This document shows, in pieces, positions 1-7,875 of a DNA stretch of 64,000 nt (within the stretch, counting starts at the first letter, position 1; each line of letters opens with the position of its first letter). Below the pieces are notes generated by a model that was not told the DNA's origin, did not search any database, and was given only the letters and a program-made list of their open reading frames with translations. A program made the translations under genes and the position numbers. Origin of the DNA: Paenirhizobium naphthalenivorans (lineage in GTDB: Bacteria; Pseudomonadota; Alphaproteobacteria; Rhizobiales; Rhizobiaceae); contig NZ_BJZP01000026.1 in assembly GCF_007992095.1 (NCBI RefSeq), positions 1 through 64,000 on the forward strand, written 5' to 3'.

Positions 1-379
1 CTCGCCAAACCGTAAAGCCCGGCAAACAATCAGCGTCTCAGCCAATTTTAAGAGGTTTAAGTCTGAACCAGAGTGCCGCTCGCCTCGTCGGCGCCGCCCT
101 CTCGTTCGGTGAAGCGGCTTATACGGCCACTCCCTTTTCCCGTCAACAGCCAATTGTCAAAAAACTGTCGTTTTTGATAAGCAGCTGAAAAAACGAGATA
201 AATTCAGACCATGCATTCAACTTAGATCCGGTCCGCTGGAAATAGTCTCGCCAACGCCTTAGCAATTGCTGCTCTATAAACGGGAGCCACAATCTTCAAT
301 TTTAATGCTGGATATCCGATCGCGCGATGGGTGTGGGACCAGCGAGAACCCCTTCCCGCTGGCCGCTTCGTGGCTATCC
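1..379. other. Intergenic/flanking stretch without a recognised gene
   Basis: No convincing coding region is seen here. The stretch lies downstream of the aldehyde dehydrogenase that ends at 380 on the minus strand. Positions 75-118 can fold as a GC-rich hairpin with outer arms GCCGCT (75-80) and AGCGGC (113-118). A second short hairpin, CCAGCG (339-344) with CGCTGG (357-362), lies just beyond the dehydrogenase stop and could help end that transcript, but it has no clear T run. The rest is AT-richer than its surroundings. Confidence 0.4.
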
Positions 380-1825
380 TCAGAACGGATAGTGCTGCTG
401 CGGATCCTCGATCGTTACCCAGCGCAGCGTGGTGAATTCGGCGATGGCCGCCTTGCCGCCGAAGCGACCATAGCCGCTGCCCTTGACGCCGCCGAACGGC
501 ATCTGCGCCTCGTCATGCAGGGTCGGACCGTTGATATGGCAAATGCCGGTCTCGAGCTGGTCGGCCACCCGCAAGGCACGCTGCACATCGCGGCTGAAGA
601 CAGCGGAGGAAAGACCGTATTCGCTGTCATTGGCGACACGGATCGCCTCCGCCTCGTTAGCCACCCGGATCACCGGCTTGACAGGTCCGAAGGATTCCTC
701 GGTAAAGACACGCATGCCATCATGGACGCCGTCGATGACCGTCGCCTCGAAGACCGAACCGTGGCGTTCTCCGCCCGCCACGACCTTTGCCCCCTTCGCC
801 ACCGCATCGGCCACCATGGCCTCCATCTTGGCGGCCGCCTCCGGGCTGACCAGCGAGCCGAGGACGACATGGCCACGCGGATCACCGGCCGGCAGTTGCG
901 CGGCGCGCGCCGAGAGCTTGGTGACAAATTCGTCGGCGACCTTTTCATCAACGATGAAGCGCTCGGTCGACATGCAGATCTGACCCTGGTTCATGAAGGC
1001 GCCGAAAACGGCCGCATTGACCGCACCGTCGATATCCGCGTCATCAAGGACGATCAAAGGGGCCTTGCCGCCGAGCTCGAGCAGCGCCGGCTTCAGGTGG
1101 CGACCGCAAAGTTCGCCGATGATCCGGCCAACGCGCGTCGAGCCCGTGAAGTTGACCCGTTTGACCTCGGGCGCGGCGATCAGGGCCTCGACGACCTGCG
1201 GCGCGTCCTCGGGCGCATTGGTGATGACGTTGACGACACCAGCCGGCAGGCCCGCCTCGACCAGCACCTGGCCGATCATCACATGCAGGCCGGGGCATTG
1301 TTCGGAGGCCTTCAGGATCACCGTGTTGCCGCAAGCGAGCGCCATAGCGATGGCGCGCGTGCCGAGAATGACCGGCGCGTTCCATGGAGCGATCCCGACG
1401 CAGACGCCGGCCGCCTGGCGAACACCCATCGACAACGAACCCGGCTTGTCGGACGGAATGATCTCACCGTGGATCTGGGTGGTCATCGCCGCCGCCTCGC
1501 GCAGCATGTTGGCGGCCAGCATGACATTAAAGCCCGCCCAGGGGGCGGTGCCGCCCGTTTCGGCCGTCAGCAGGGCGATGAAATCAGGCGCCTTGGCGTC
1601 CATCACATCGGCAGCCTTGGAGAGAAGTGCGCGCCGGGCGCCGGGGCCGGTCTTCGACCAGGCCGGGAATGCGGCCGAGGCCGCAGCGACAGCCGCCTTG
1701 ACGTCCTCGACGCCACAGGCCGGCGCCGTGCTGGCGACGGCTCCGGTAAAGGGATCGTGGCGGACAAAGGTCTTGCCGGAGATTGCTCCGACCGCTTCGC
1801 CATTGATGATCTGCTTGATGTCCAT
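380..1825 (-). CDS. Aldehyde dehydrogenase, vanillin/salicylaldehyde dehydrogenase-like (481 aa)
   Basis: NAD(P)-dependent aldehyde dehydrogenase, likely oxidising an aromatic or aliphatic aldehyde to the acid in the cytosol. The family signature is complete: the IAPWNAPV cofactor-binding stretch, FTGSTRVGR, the glutamate motif LELGGKAP and the catalytic-cysteine motif NQGQICMSTER. Length is normal. The open frame extends 103 codons further upstream across the preceding gene, but the ATG at 1825 gives the usual ALDH N-terminus and clears the upstream gene. It is second in a two-gene operon behind a close paralogue (58-base gap), divergent from a broken AraC regulator. The vanillin dehydrogenase assignment is by resemblance to that subgroup; the substrate is not known. 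Confidence 0.88.
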   Translation of the reverse strand: MDIKQIINGEAVGAISGKTFVRHDPFTGAVASTAPACGVEDVKAAVAAASAAFPAWSKTGPGARRALLSKAADVMDAKAPDFIALLTAETGGTAPWAGFNVMLAANMLREAAAMTTQIHGEIIPSDKPGSLSMGVRQAAGVCVGIAPWNAPVILGTRAIAMALACGNTVILKASEQCPGLHVMIGQVLVEAGLPAGVVNVITNAPEDAPQVVEALIAAPEVKRVNFTGSTRVGRIIGELCGRHLKPALLELGGKAPLIVLDDADIDGAVNAAVFGAFMNQGQICMSTERFIVDEKVADEFVTKLSARAAQLPAGDPRGHVVLGSLVSPEAAAKMEAMVADAVAKGAKVVAGGERHGSVFEATVIDGVHDGMRVFTEESFGPVKPVIRVANEAEAIRVANDSEYGLSSAVFSRDVQRALRVADQLETGICHINGPTLHDEAQMPFGGVKGSGYGRFGGKAAIAEFTTLRWVTIEDPQQHYPF

Positions 1826-1883
1826 CTCTCGGTGTCCTCTTTGTTTATGGGAATGGGCTGACGGAAAAGTGGTGGTGGTGATC

Positions 1884-3335
1884 CTATATCGGATAGGGTT
1901 CGCGGCGCGGATTGACGGTGATCCAGCGCAATTCGGTAAAGGCTTCGATCGCCTGTTGGCCGCCGAAGCGACCGTGGCCGCTGGCCTTGACCCCGCCAAA
2001 TGGGGCATGCGGGTCGTCGGAAACTGTCGCCCCATTGATGTGGCAGATGCCGGATTCAATGCGCCGCGCCACCGCGAGCGCCTGACTGATGTCACGGCCG
2101 AAAACAGCGGCCGACAGGCCATATTGGCAATCATTGGCGATCGTCACAGCCTCATCGACATTTCTTGCCCGGATCAGCGCCGCAACCGGCCCGAAGCTCT
2201 CCTCGCGATAGAGCCGCATGTGCGGCGTGACATGGTCAAGCACTGTCGCATCCATGAAGTTGCCATGGACCGTTCCGCCGGCCAGCAGAAGCGCACCCTT
2301 ATCACGCGCATCATCGACAAGCCCTCTTACCCGCTGCACCGCCTCCGCGCCGATCATCGAGCCGAGTGCCATGCCCGATACCCGCGGCTCACCGGCTCGG
2401 ATCGCCCGCGCTCTTGCGGCAAAACGCTCGGCAAAATCGTCGGCGATCGCGTCGAGCAAGATGATCCGCTCGGTCGACATGCAGATCTGCCCCTGATTGA
2501 AGAAGGCGCCGAAAGCCGCCGCATCGGCTGCATGATCGAGATCGGCGTCAGCGAGCACAAGGAATGGCGCCTTGCCGCCAAGTTCCAGCAGACAGGGCTT
2601 CAGATGCCGCGCCGCGATTTGCGCGACGATCCTGCCGACGCGGGTCGAGCCGGTGAAATTGACGCGACGGACGGCCGGATGGGCGATCAGAACCTCAACA
2701 ATGTCTTCGGCATCGGCTGGCGCATTGCTGACGACATTGACGACACCCGGCGGCGTTCCTGCCTCGATCATCACTTCGCCGATCAGGCGATGGGTCTGCG
2801 GACACAGTTCGGAAGCCTTGAGCACCACAGTGTTTCCACAGGCGAGCGGCATGGCGATCGCTCTGACCCCGAGAATGACAGGAGCATTCCACGGCGCCAT
2901 GCCGAGGCAAACACCGGCCGGCTGACGCAGCCCCATGGAGAGCAAGGCACCTTGGTCGGAAGGCAGAAGAGAGCCGCAGATCTGCGTCGCCATGCCGGCC
3001 GCGTCACGCAGGATCTCCGCACCAAGCTCAAGATTGAAACGACACCAGGCCTCGGTGGCCCCCGTCTCGGCGGTCATGGCGGCGATAAAATCATCCGCGC
3101 GGGCCAAGAGGCGGCCGGCTGCCTCGGTGAGGATTTTGCGTCGCGTGTTCGGCCCGGTCACGGACCAATCGGAAAAAGCCGCGGCTGCGGCATTGGCCGC
3201 CCGGCTCGCATCATCCAACGTCGCGGCCGACGCGATCGTCGCGGTAGCGCCGCTGATCGGGTCAAGCCGCGTGAAAGCCGCCGAGCCCTCGGCGTCCTCG
3301 TCGCGATTGTCGATAATGAGCCTCGAATGGAACAT
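1884..3335 (-). CDS. Aldehyde dehydrogenase, paralogue of the downstream gene (483 aa)
   Basis: First gene of the minus-strand operon. It has the same motifs as its neighbour: APWNAPV, FTGSTRVGRI, LELGGKAPF and the cysteine motif FNQGQICMSTERI. The two proteins align along nearly their whole length, so this looks like tandem duplication. I chose the ATG at 3335 because a strong GGGAGGAGG Shine-Dalgarno lies about 11 bases upstream; the longer frame opens at a TTG inside that ribosome-binding site. Expected reaction: NAD(P)-dependent oxidation of an aldehyde to its acid, possibly an aromatic aldehyde given the AraC-type neighbour. Two copies may differ in substrate or induction, which the sequence does not decide. 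Confidence 0.88.
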   Translation of the reverse strand: MFHSRLIIDNRDEDAEGSAAFTRLDPISGATATIASAATLDDASRAANAAAAAFSDWSVTGPNTRRKILTEAAGRLLARADDFIAAMTAETGATEAWCRFNLELGAEILRDAAGMATQICGSLLPSDQGALLSMGLRQPAGVCLGMAPWNAPVILGVRAIAMPLACGNTVVLKASELCPQTHRLIGEVMIEAGTPPGVVNVVSNAPADAEDIVEVLIAHPAVRRVNFTGSTRVGRIVAQIAARHLKPCLLELGGKAPFLVLADADLDHAADAAAFGAFFNQGQICMSTERIILLDAIADDFAERFAARARAIRAGEPRVSGMALGSMIGAEAVQRVRGLVDDARDKGALLLAGGTVHGNFMDATVLDHVTPHMRLYREESFGPVAALIRARNVDEAVTIANDCQYGLSAAVFGRDISQALAVARRIESGICHINGATVSDDPHAPFGGVKASGHGRFGGQQAIEAFTELRWITVNPRREPYPI

Positions 3336-3453
3336 GCCTATAATGCCTCCTCCCAAAGGCAGGGTGACATTAGACGGCTGGTACGCACTTGAGAATGCGA
3401 TATTTTGGGTTTAAAATGAGTTTTTTCGGGAAAATTTCGAGAGGCGCGAGACC

Positions 3454-3888
3454 ATGGAGCAAGATGCCAACGAGACCGACTTCCTGTGGCTCCAGCCGTC
3501 CCTTGCCCCGCGAACGCTACGCGTCGTTTCCGGGACAAGAACGATGGGACGACTTCTCTTCGTCCAAAGCGGCCGGGCGCGTCTCGATGACGACTCAGGT
3601 GCAGAAGCCTGGACGGGTCCGTGCCTCGTCATGCTGCCCGGCGGGGAGGACCTCCCGCTTTTTATCGAGGCTGGGTCAAGCACCAGCCTGATCAGCCTTG
3701 GCCCCGCTATGCTTGATGAACAGGCACAAGAGAGGAGTGATCTTCTGCTCGGTCTTCTGGCCGGAGACGGTCGGGCGGCCGCCGTGGAGCGGCGCGACAT
3801 GGCGCGGCTTTCGCCGCTGCTTGCCGGCCTTGCGCGGGAGCGTGACGGTGACAGCGGCGACGCGCGCCGGCCGCCGGTTGCTACTTGA
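3454..3888 (+). CDS. AraC-family regulator, N-terminal cupin-like fragment (frameshifted)
   Basis: This 144-residue frame holds the N-terminal sensor half of an AraC/XylS-type regulator: a small beta-rich cupin-like region (about residues 20-85, with GRLLFVQSGRARL and CLVMLPGGEDLPL) and a start of the linker helices. It ends at a TGA (3886-3888) before any DNA-binding domain. The helix-turn-helix half continues in another frame from 3885. One base lost or two gained around 3860-3885 would join them into a regulator of about 290 residues. Start ATG 3454 follows a purine-rich GAGAGGCGCGAG. It is divergent from the two aldehyde dehydrogenases and presumably once controlled them. It may be a pseudogene, a sequence error, or two coupled genes (the next frame starts at a TTG overlapping this TGA). 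Confidence 0.55.
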   Translation: MEQDANETDFLWLQPSLAPRTLRVVSGTRTMGRLLFVQSGRARLDDDSGAEAWTGPCLVMLPGGEDLPLFIEAGSSTSLISLGPAMLDEQAQERSDLLLGLLAGDGRAAAVERRDMARLSPLLAGLARERDGDSGDARRPPVAT

Positions 3889-4331
3889 AACTTGTCCTGA
3901 TCGAGGCCTGCCGCCTGATGCTTCAGGACCACGACACAGCCGCGACCGAGGCCGGATCGGCAAGCCTGCTTCATCGGTTCCGCCAACTGGTCGAGCGCAA
4001 TTTCCGGCGCCAGCGCCCCATGACCGCCTATGCCGACGATCTTGGCATAACGGCAGACCGACTGCATGACATCTGTCGTCGCACGACGGGCCGACCACCA
4101 TTGCAGCTTGTCCATGAACGACTGACGCGCGAGGCGATGCTGCACCTCGAGCGTTCGGCTCGCACTATTCAGCAGATCGCAGAGCAATTGGGGTTTCGCG
4201 ACCCAACTTATTTCAGCCACTTCTTCAAACGGCAGACCGGTCTGTCTCCAGCCGCCTACCGCCGGCGCGTCCGCACGGCAGGCGAGGAGCAACGAGCTGC
4301 CGGCGCAGCGAGCTACGCCGACTGGCCTTGA
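3885..4331 (+). CDS. AraC-family helix-turn-helix domain, C-terminal fragment of split regulator
   Basis: A 148-residue frame with a complete double helix-turn-helix of the AraC/XylS type: the first helix pair near MTAYADDLGITADRLHDICR, and the second with the family signature (QIAEQLGFRDPTYFSHFFKR followed by TGLSPAAYRRR). Upstream residues KLVLIEACRLML look like the linker helix that normally precedes this domain, so the real protein should begin in the previous frame. The only start available is TTG at 3885, overlapping the upstream stop as TTGA, so coupled re-initiation is possible. As a stand-alone protein it would lack an effector-binding domain. The target is inferred to be the divergent aldehyde dehydrogenase operon. 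Confidence 0.6.
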   Translation: MKLVLIEACRLMLQDHDTAATEAGSASLLHRFRQLVERNFRRQRPMTAYADDLGITADRLHDICRRTTGRPPLQLVHERLTREAMLHLERSARTIQQIAEQLGFRDPTYFSHFFKRQTGLSPAAYRRRVRTAGEEQRAAGAASYADWP

Positions 4332-4568
4332 GAGGCGCCATAAGGCATATACGTCCTGTCATGCCCTTCGTCCGGCATCATCACCACAAGCTTGGAACAC
4401 ACAACGCGTTCCCGTCGCAGCGCCAATGCCGGGGCATGGTCATGGAGCAAGAGTGGTCAATCTGTCGGCCGCCGGCATCGACAGCCGTGTGGTGTTCTTC
4501 GCACCCCGCGAACAAGGCCGCCATGCCGCCGCATTTATTGCCACCGTCAGCCCCGGGTACGCAAGCCT

Positions 4569-4784
4569 TCAGCCCTTGGTGATCAGGATCAGAATCACGA
4601 ACATGCTCGGCACCGCCGCCAGCGCCGGAATGATAATGGCCGGATAGCCGAAGGTGAGGATGGCGAGCAGCCAGACAAGCAGCAGATTGAGAATGAACAA
4701 TACCTTGGCGGTGATCGGCCCGCTGACGGCCTCCTTCAGCATCCAGCCGAACACCGGCACGTGGTAGACCATCCTCGCAATCAT
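4569..4784 (-). CDS. Small two-helix membrane protein, hypothetical (71 aa)
   Basis: Unrecognised small protein with two hydrophobic segments (about residues 25-43 and 47-67) joined by a short loop, ending in a lysine, so it should span the inner membrane twice. The ATG at 4784 has a good ribosome-binding site (AAAGGAAAA, about 7 bases upstream), which is the main reason to prefer it over longer opposite-strand frames across the same region. It is divergent from the cobalamin riboswitch about 200 bases away and shares no operon with it. No function can be assigned; the low-complexity hydrophobic make-up does not point to a family. Confidence 0.6.
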   Translation of the reverse strand: MIARMVYHVPVFGWMLKEAVSGPITAKVLFILNLLLVWLLAILTFGYPAIIIPALAAVPSMFVILILITKG

Positions 4785-4982
4785 CGCATTTTCCTTTCCG
4801 GGGCAGGCCCGTTCTTGATTTTCGTCACACCTATCGACTCAGACAGGGAGCGACAATGCGGCAAAATGACATTTGCCAGATGCAATGGCGGTGAAGCAAC
4901 GCCATCCCCCAGCAAAGACGGGCCGGCAAAATGGATGGCGCTTCTGGACATGCGCTGGGCATTGATCCTATTAGTGTCGAAG

Positions 4983-5166
4983 TGATGGTTTCACCGATCC
5001 GAACGGAGAGGTGAACGAAGAGGGAATACGGTGAGGATTACCCATCAGGGGCCGAAACCGTGGCTGCCCCCGCAACTGTGAGCGGAGAGCAACGTCCATA
5101 ATGTCATTGGCCTTGACGGCTGATAAGGCGGACCGAGCGAAGACCCGCGAGCCAGGAGACCTGCCA
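4983..5166 (+). promoter_or_regulatory. Cobalamin (adenosylcobalamin-type) riboswitch
   Basis: The conserved cobalamin-riboswitch landmarks occur in order: the P3-side block ending GAGGGAATACGGTGAGGAT (about 5020-5037), the core CCATCAGGGGCCGAAACC followed by GCCCCCGCAACTGTGA (about 5042-5081), and the closing B12-box-like GAGCCAGGAGACCTGCC (about 5149-5165) after GCGAAGACCCGC. It lies directly upstream of a CbiM-like permease, so the expected behaviour is repression of that gene when cobalamin is plentiful. The ribosome-binding site of the permease (AAAGGAATGAC) is about 55 bases beyond the aptamer, leaving room for an expression platform acting on translation or termination. Confidence 0.93.
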
Positions 5167-5234
5167 TTACAGACGCCGCGAGAGCGGAACCCCACTTAAA
5201 ACCGCGCGGCGGGCGCGGACGAAAGGAATGACAA

Positions 5235-5888
5235 ATGCATATTGAAGTTGGAATTATCGATCCGGTCCGTATCGCCTTGGCGAACGCGGCAGCCCTCGCC
5301 GTTGTGGCCTCGCAGGTGCCGGCACTCATCAAGAATCCGCTCAACATCCCCAAGACCGCGCTGGCAGCCGTCGGCTTCTCCGCGATGATGCAGATCTGGC
5401 ACCTGCCGGTCGGCCCATCCGAACTCCATCTGATCGGCGCGACGACGATCTATATGCTGTTCGGCTTTGCACCGGCCATGCTCGGTTTCGCACTCGGCCT
5501 CGTTCTGCAGGTGTTCCTGTTCGAGCCCGGCGACATCCCGCATCTCGGTGTCAATGCGCTGTCGCTGATGATTCCGATGATCGCGGTTCACTACAGCTTC
5601 GGCCGTCGCCTGTTCGACGCCAATGTCCGTGATCGCTTCAGCCTCGGCAAGGTGCTGAGGATCGATGCGGTCTACTATGCCGGCGTCTCGACCATGGTCG
5701 GCTTCTGGCTGATGATCTCAAATGACAGCTTCGCCGTTGCCGACTGGGCGACCTGGGTTGCCGCCTACTTCCCGGTCTTTGTCGTCGAAGCCTTCATCAC
5801 CTTTGCGACCGTTACCCTCATCAAGGGCATCCGTTCGAACGGGATCGTTGCCAAGATGACGGAAGTGAACCGGCTGACCTTCGCCTGA
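5235..5888 (+). CDS. CbiM-family energy-coupling-factor permease, predicted cobalt uptake (217 aa)
   Basis: Inner-membrane permease of the CbiM/NikM family, expected to bring Co2+ (or Ni2+) into the cell. The N-terminus is MHI, as in the family, where Met1 and His2 help bind the metal, and a further candidate ligand, His65, sits in the motif PVGPSELHLIGA. About six hydrophobic segments follow. Control by the cobalamin riboswitch just upstream argues for cobalt rather than nickel. Oddly, no cbiN, cbiQ or cbiO lies beside it, so either the transporter works alone or its ATPase module is elsewhere. A strong terminator follows the stop, so this looks like a one-gene unit. Confidence 0.85.
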   Translation: MHIEVGIIDPVRIALANAAALAVVASQVPALIKNPLNIPKTALAAVGFSAMMQIWHLPVGPSELHLIGATTIYMLFGFAPAMLGFALGLVLQVFLFEPGDIPHLGVNALSLMIPMIAVHYSFGRRLFDANVRDRFSLGKVLRIDAVYYAGVSTMVGFWLMISNDSFAVADWATWVAAYFPVFVVEAFITFATVTLIKGIRSNGIVAKMTEVNRLTFA

Positions 5889-5930
5889 GCAAGTCGCGGC
5901 CGGGAGGCCACGAAAATGGCATCCAGAGGA

Positions 5931-5958
5931 GCGCGTGACCAGGTCACGCGCTTTTTTC
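5931..5958 (+). terminator. Rho-independent terminator after the CbiM-like gene
   Basis: A perfect ten-base-pair stem, GCGCGTGACC (5931-5940) with GGTCACGCGC (5942-5951), is followed at once by TTTTTT. It ends the riboswitch-permease transcript before purC. Confidence 0.88.
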
Positions 5959-6046
5959 TTTGAAAAAACCGCCCGCTTGCGCTACCGGCCTTACAGAAGC
6001 CGCCGCGCTCGAATTTCGGCTGGCTCAAAACCACGGTCCGGCTGGC

Positions 6047-7036
6047 ATGTCCGCCGTTTCGACCCCTGATCAAAGGGCAACGCCGTTGCGCATTCTCTCC
6101 GAAGCACATTTCCCCGAACTGCCCAACTACTATCGTGGCAAGGTGCGGGAGAACTACGATCTGCCCGATGGCCGTCGCATCATCATCTCGACCGACCGCT
6201 TGAGCGCCTTCGACCGGATCCTCACCTGCATTCCCTACAAGGGCCAGGTACTGACCCAGACGGCGCGCTACTGGTTCGAGCAAACCGCCGACATCTGCCC
6301 GAACCACGTGCTCGACTATCCGGACCCAAATGTCGTGGTCGGCAAGCGGCTCGACATCCTGCCGGTCGAGATTGTCGTGCGTGGTTATCTCGCCGGCACA
6401 ACGGGCACCTCGATCCTCACGCTCTACAAGAAGGGCGAGCGCAACATGTACGGCATCACCCTGCCGGATGGCCTGCGCGACAATCAGGCCCTACCGCAGG
6501 CGATCATCACGCCGACCAGCAAGGCTTTCGATGGGGGCCATGACGAACCGCTCAGCGCCGAGCAGATTGTCTCCGAGGGCCTGTTGACGAAGGAGCAGTG
6601 GGACACCGTCTCGCGTTATGCCCTGGCACTCTTTGCCCGTGGCCAGGAAGTCGCCGCCAAGCGCGGTCTGATTCTCGTCGATACCAAATACGAATTCGGC
6701 ACAGACAGCGACGGCCGGATCCTGCTCGCCGATGAGATCCACACCCCGGACAGCAGCCGCTACTGGATCGCCGAGAGCTACCAGCAGAGCTTCGCGAACG
6801 GCGAACGGCCGGCGAGCTTCGACAAGGACTTCGTCCGGGCCTGGGTCGCCGAACGTTGCGACCCCTACAAGGACGAAATCCCGGAAATCCCGGTCGCGCT
6901 GGTCGAAGAGACTTCGAGGGTCTATATTAAGGCTTATGAGACGATCACCGGGCAGCAATTTGTGCCCGACGAGCGTGGCGAGACGCCGCGCGACCGCGTG
7001 CGGGCAAATCTCGCCGCCTATTTTCCGAGGGGCTGA
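6047..7036 (+). CDS. purC: Phosphoribosylaminoimidazole-succinocarboxamide synthase (329 aa)
   Basis: SAICAR synthetase of purine biosynthesis: it joins CAIR and aspartate using ATP, in the cytosol. Family landmarks are clear: [11 protein letters not shown] near the N-terminus, [34 protein letters not shown] and VDTKYEFG. At about 330 residues it belongs to the longer form, resembling fungal and some plant-like enzymes; many rhizobia carry this in addition to a shorter purC in the main pur operon, so it may be a second copy. The frame opens at 5960, but the ATG at 6047 places the conserved block about 24 residues in and keeps the gene clear of the preceding terminator. The next gene, a TetR regulator, starts 6 bases after the stop. 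Confidence 0.92.
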   Translation: MSAVSTPDQRATPLRILSEAHFPELPNYYRGKVRENYDLPDGRRIIISTDRLSAFDRILTCIPYKGQVLTQTARYWFEQTADICPNHVLDYPDPNVVVGKRLDILPVEIVVRGYLAGTTGTSILTLYKKGERNMYGITLPDGLRDNQALPQAIITPTSKAFDGGHDEPLSAEQIVSEGLLTKEQWDTVSRYALALFARGQEVAAKRGLILVDTKYEFGTDSDGRILLADEIHTPDSSRYWIAESYQQSFANGERPASFDKDFVRAWVAERCDPYKDEIPEIPVALVEETSRVYIKAYETITGQQFVPDERGETPRDRVRANLAAYFPRG

Positions 7037-7041
7037 GGACC

Positions 7042-7716
7042 TTGTCTACCTTGAGCGACCAAGCGAAATCACTAAAGGGCGCAGCATGTAGCAATGCTAC
7101 GTCTGCTTCGCCGGTCCGCCGCACTAGACGCCCCGCCGAAGAAACGCGCGAAGCCATCCTCAATATGGCGGAGGAACTGTTTCGCACGCGCGGCTATGCC
7201 AGCGTAGCGATCGCCGACATCGCCGCCGCGCTCGGCATGTCGCCGGCCAATGTGTTCAAGCACTTCCATTCTAAGACGAGCTTGGTCGACGCGATTTCCG
7301 CACACCACATCGAAACCACGCTGGCCCGCCTTGCCTGCCTCGACGCCGGAAAGCCCGCACCCGAGCGGCTGTATGATCTCGTCAAGCAACTGATGGATAG
7401 CCATCTGCGCGATCTGGCGGAAAACCCCTATCTGTTCGAGATGGTGTTGCTGACAGCCAAGGACGACCTCGAGTGCGGCCACCGTTACCGAGACATGCTG
7501 CTCGCAACTGTCCGGACCATCATCGACGACGGCATTGTCCAGGGCACTTACACCGCCACCAACAGCCGCCAGGCCGCACAGACGGCCATATTCGCTCTCG
7601 CCTGCGTGCTACATCCCGTGATGATCGCCAACGAGAAGGCTGACATATTGGCAACACGTTGCCGCGAAGTCGTCGCCCTCATCAATGCTGCGCTGCAAAG
7701 CCCGCTTGCTAAGTGA
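7042..7716 (+). CDS. TetR/AcrR-family transcriptional regulator (224 aa)
   Basis: One-component repressor of the TetR family. After a 27-residue basic leader, the DNA-binding domain spans about residues 32-80 (helix-turn-helix around VAIADIAAALGMSPANVFKHF); the rest is the alpha-helical ligand-binding part. The start is probably TTG at 7042, 5-6 bases after GAGGAC; TTG 7051 is an alternative, and no ATG is available before the helix-turn-helix. It sits 6 bases after purC and 159 bases before an RND pump in the same direction, so it most likely controls the pump in the manner of AcrR. Several palindromes in the gap could be its operators. Pump regulation is inferred from context. Confidence 0.85.
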   Translation: MSTLSDQAKSLKGAACSNATSASPVRRTRRPAEETREAILNMAEELFRTRGYASVAIADIAAALGMSPANVFKHFHSKTSLVDAISAHHIETTLARLACLDAGKPAPERLYDLVKQLMDSHLRDLAENPYLFEMVLLTAKDDLECGHRYRDMLLATVRTIIDDGIVQGTYTATNSRQAAQTAIFALACVLHPVMIANEKADILATRCREVVALINAALQSPLAK

Positions 7717-7741
7717 CGATAGTTCGAATACGTCACTTAGC
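7708..7741. promoter_or_regulatory. Inverted repeat at the end of the TetR gene
   Basis: Eleven-base arms GCTAAGTGACG (7708-7718) and CGTCACTTAGC (7731-7741) flank a 12-base spacer with TTCGAA at its centre. The left arm contains the TGA stop of the TetR gene. No T run follows, so it is less like a terminator than like a protein-binding site or a protective hairpin. Confidence 0.45.
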
Positions 7742-7792
7742 GATAAATGCGAGGCCTCCGTTCCACTGACCAGTGGGGCGCGTGGCCGACTG

Positions 7793-7832
7793 ATTAACGA
7801 GAGTTAATTTTCCTGGCAGTCCGTTCTATAGT
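7793..7832 (+). promoter_or_regulatory. Candidate operator and promoter of the RND efflux operon
   Basis: A perfect palindrome, ATTAAC-GAGA-GTTAAT (7793-7808), overlaps a weak -35-like TTAATT (7804-7809); a -10-like TATAGT lies at 7827-7832 with 17 bases between. The acrA start is at 7876. A smaller repeat, CCACTG-AC-CAGTGG, is at 7763-7776. The palindrome is well placed for a TetR repressor blocking RNA polymerase. Confidence 0.45.
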
Positions 7833-7875
7833 AGCGCTAGATTGACTCCGCCCCATTGATGACCCGGAAAAGACA

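Noticed and set aside
266..3392. Long plus-strand open frames (531 and 799 aa) across the aldehyde dehydrogenase operon
   Set aside because: They are antisense to two genes with full family motifs; their translations are arginine-rich and match nothing, as expected for shadows in high-GC DNA.
4392..4985. Plus-strand frame of 197 aa over the small membrane protein
   Set aside because: No ribosome-binding site, biased composition, and it overlaps a minus-strand gene with a good Shine-Dalgarno and two clear hydrophobic helices.
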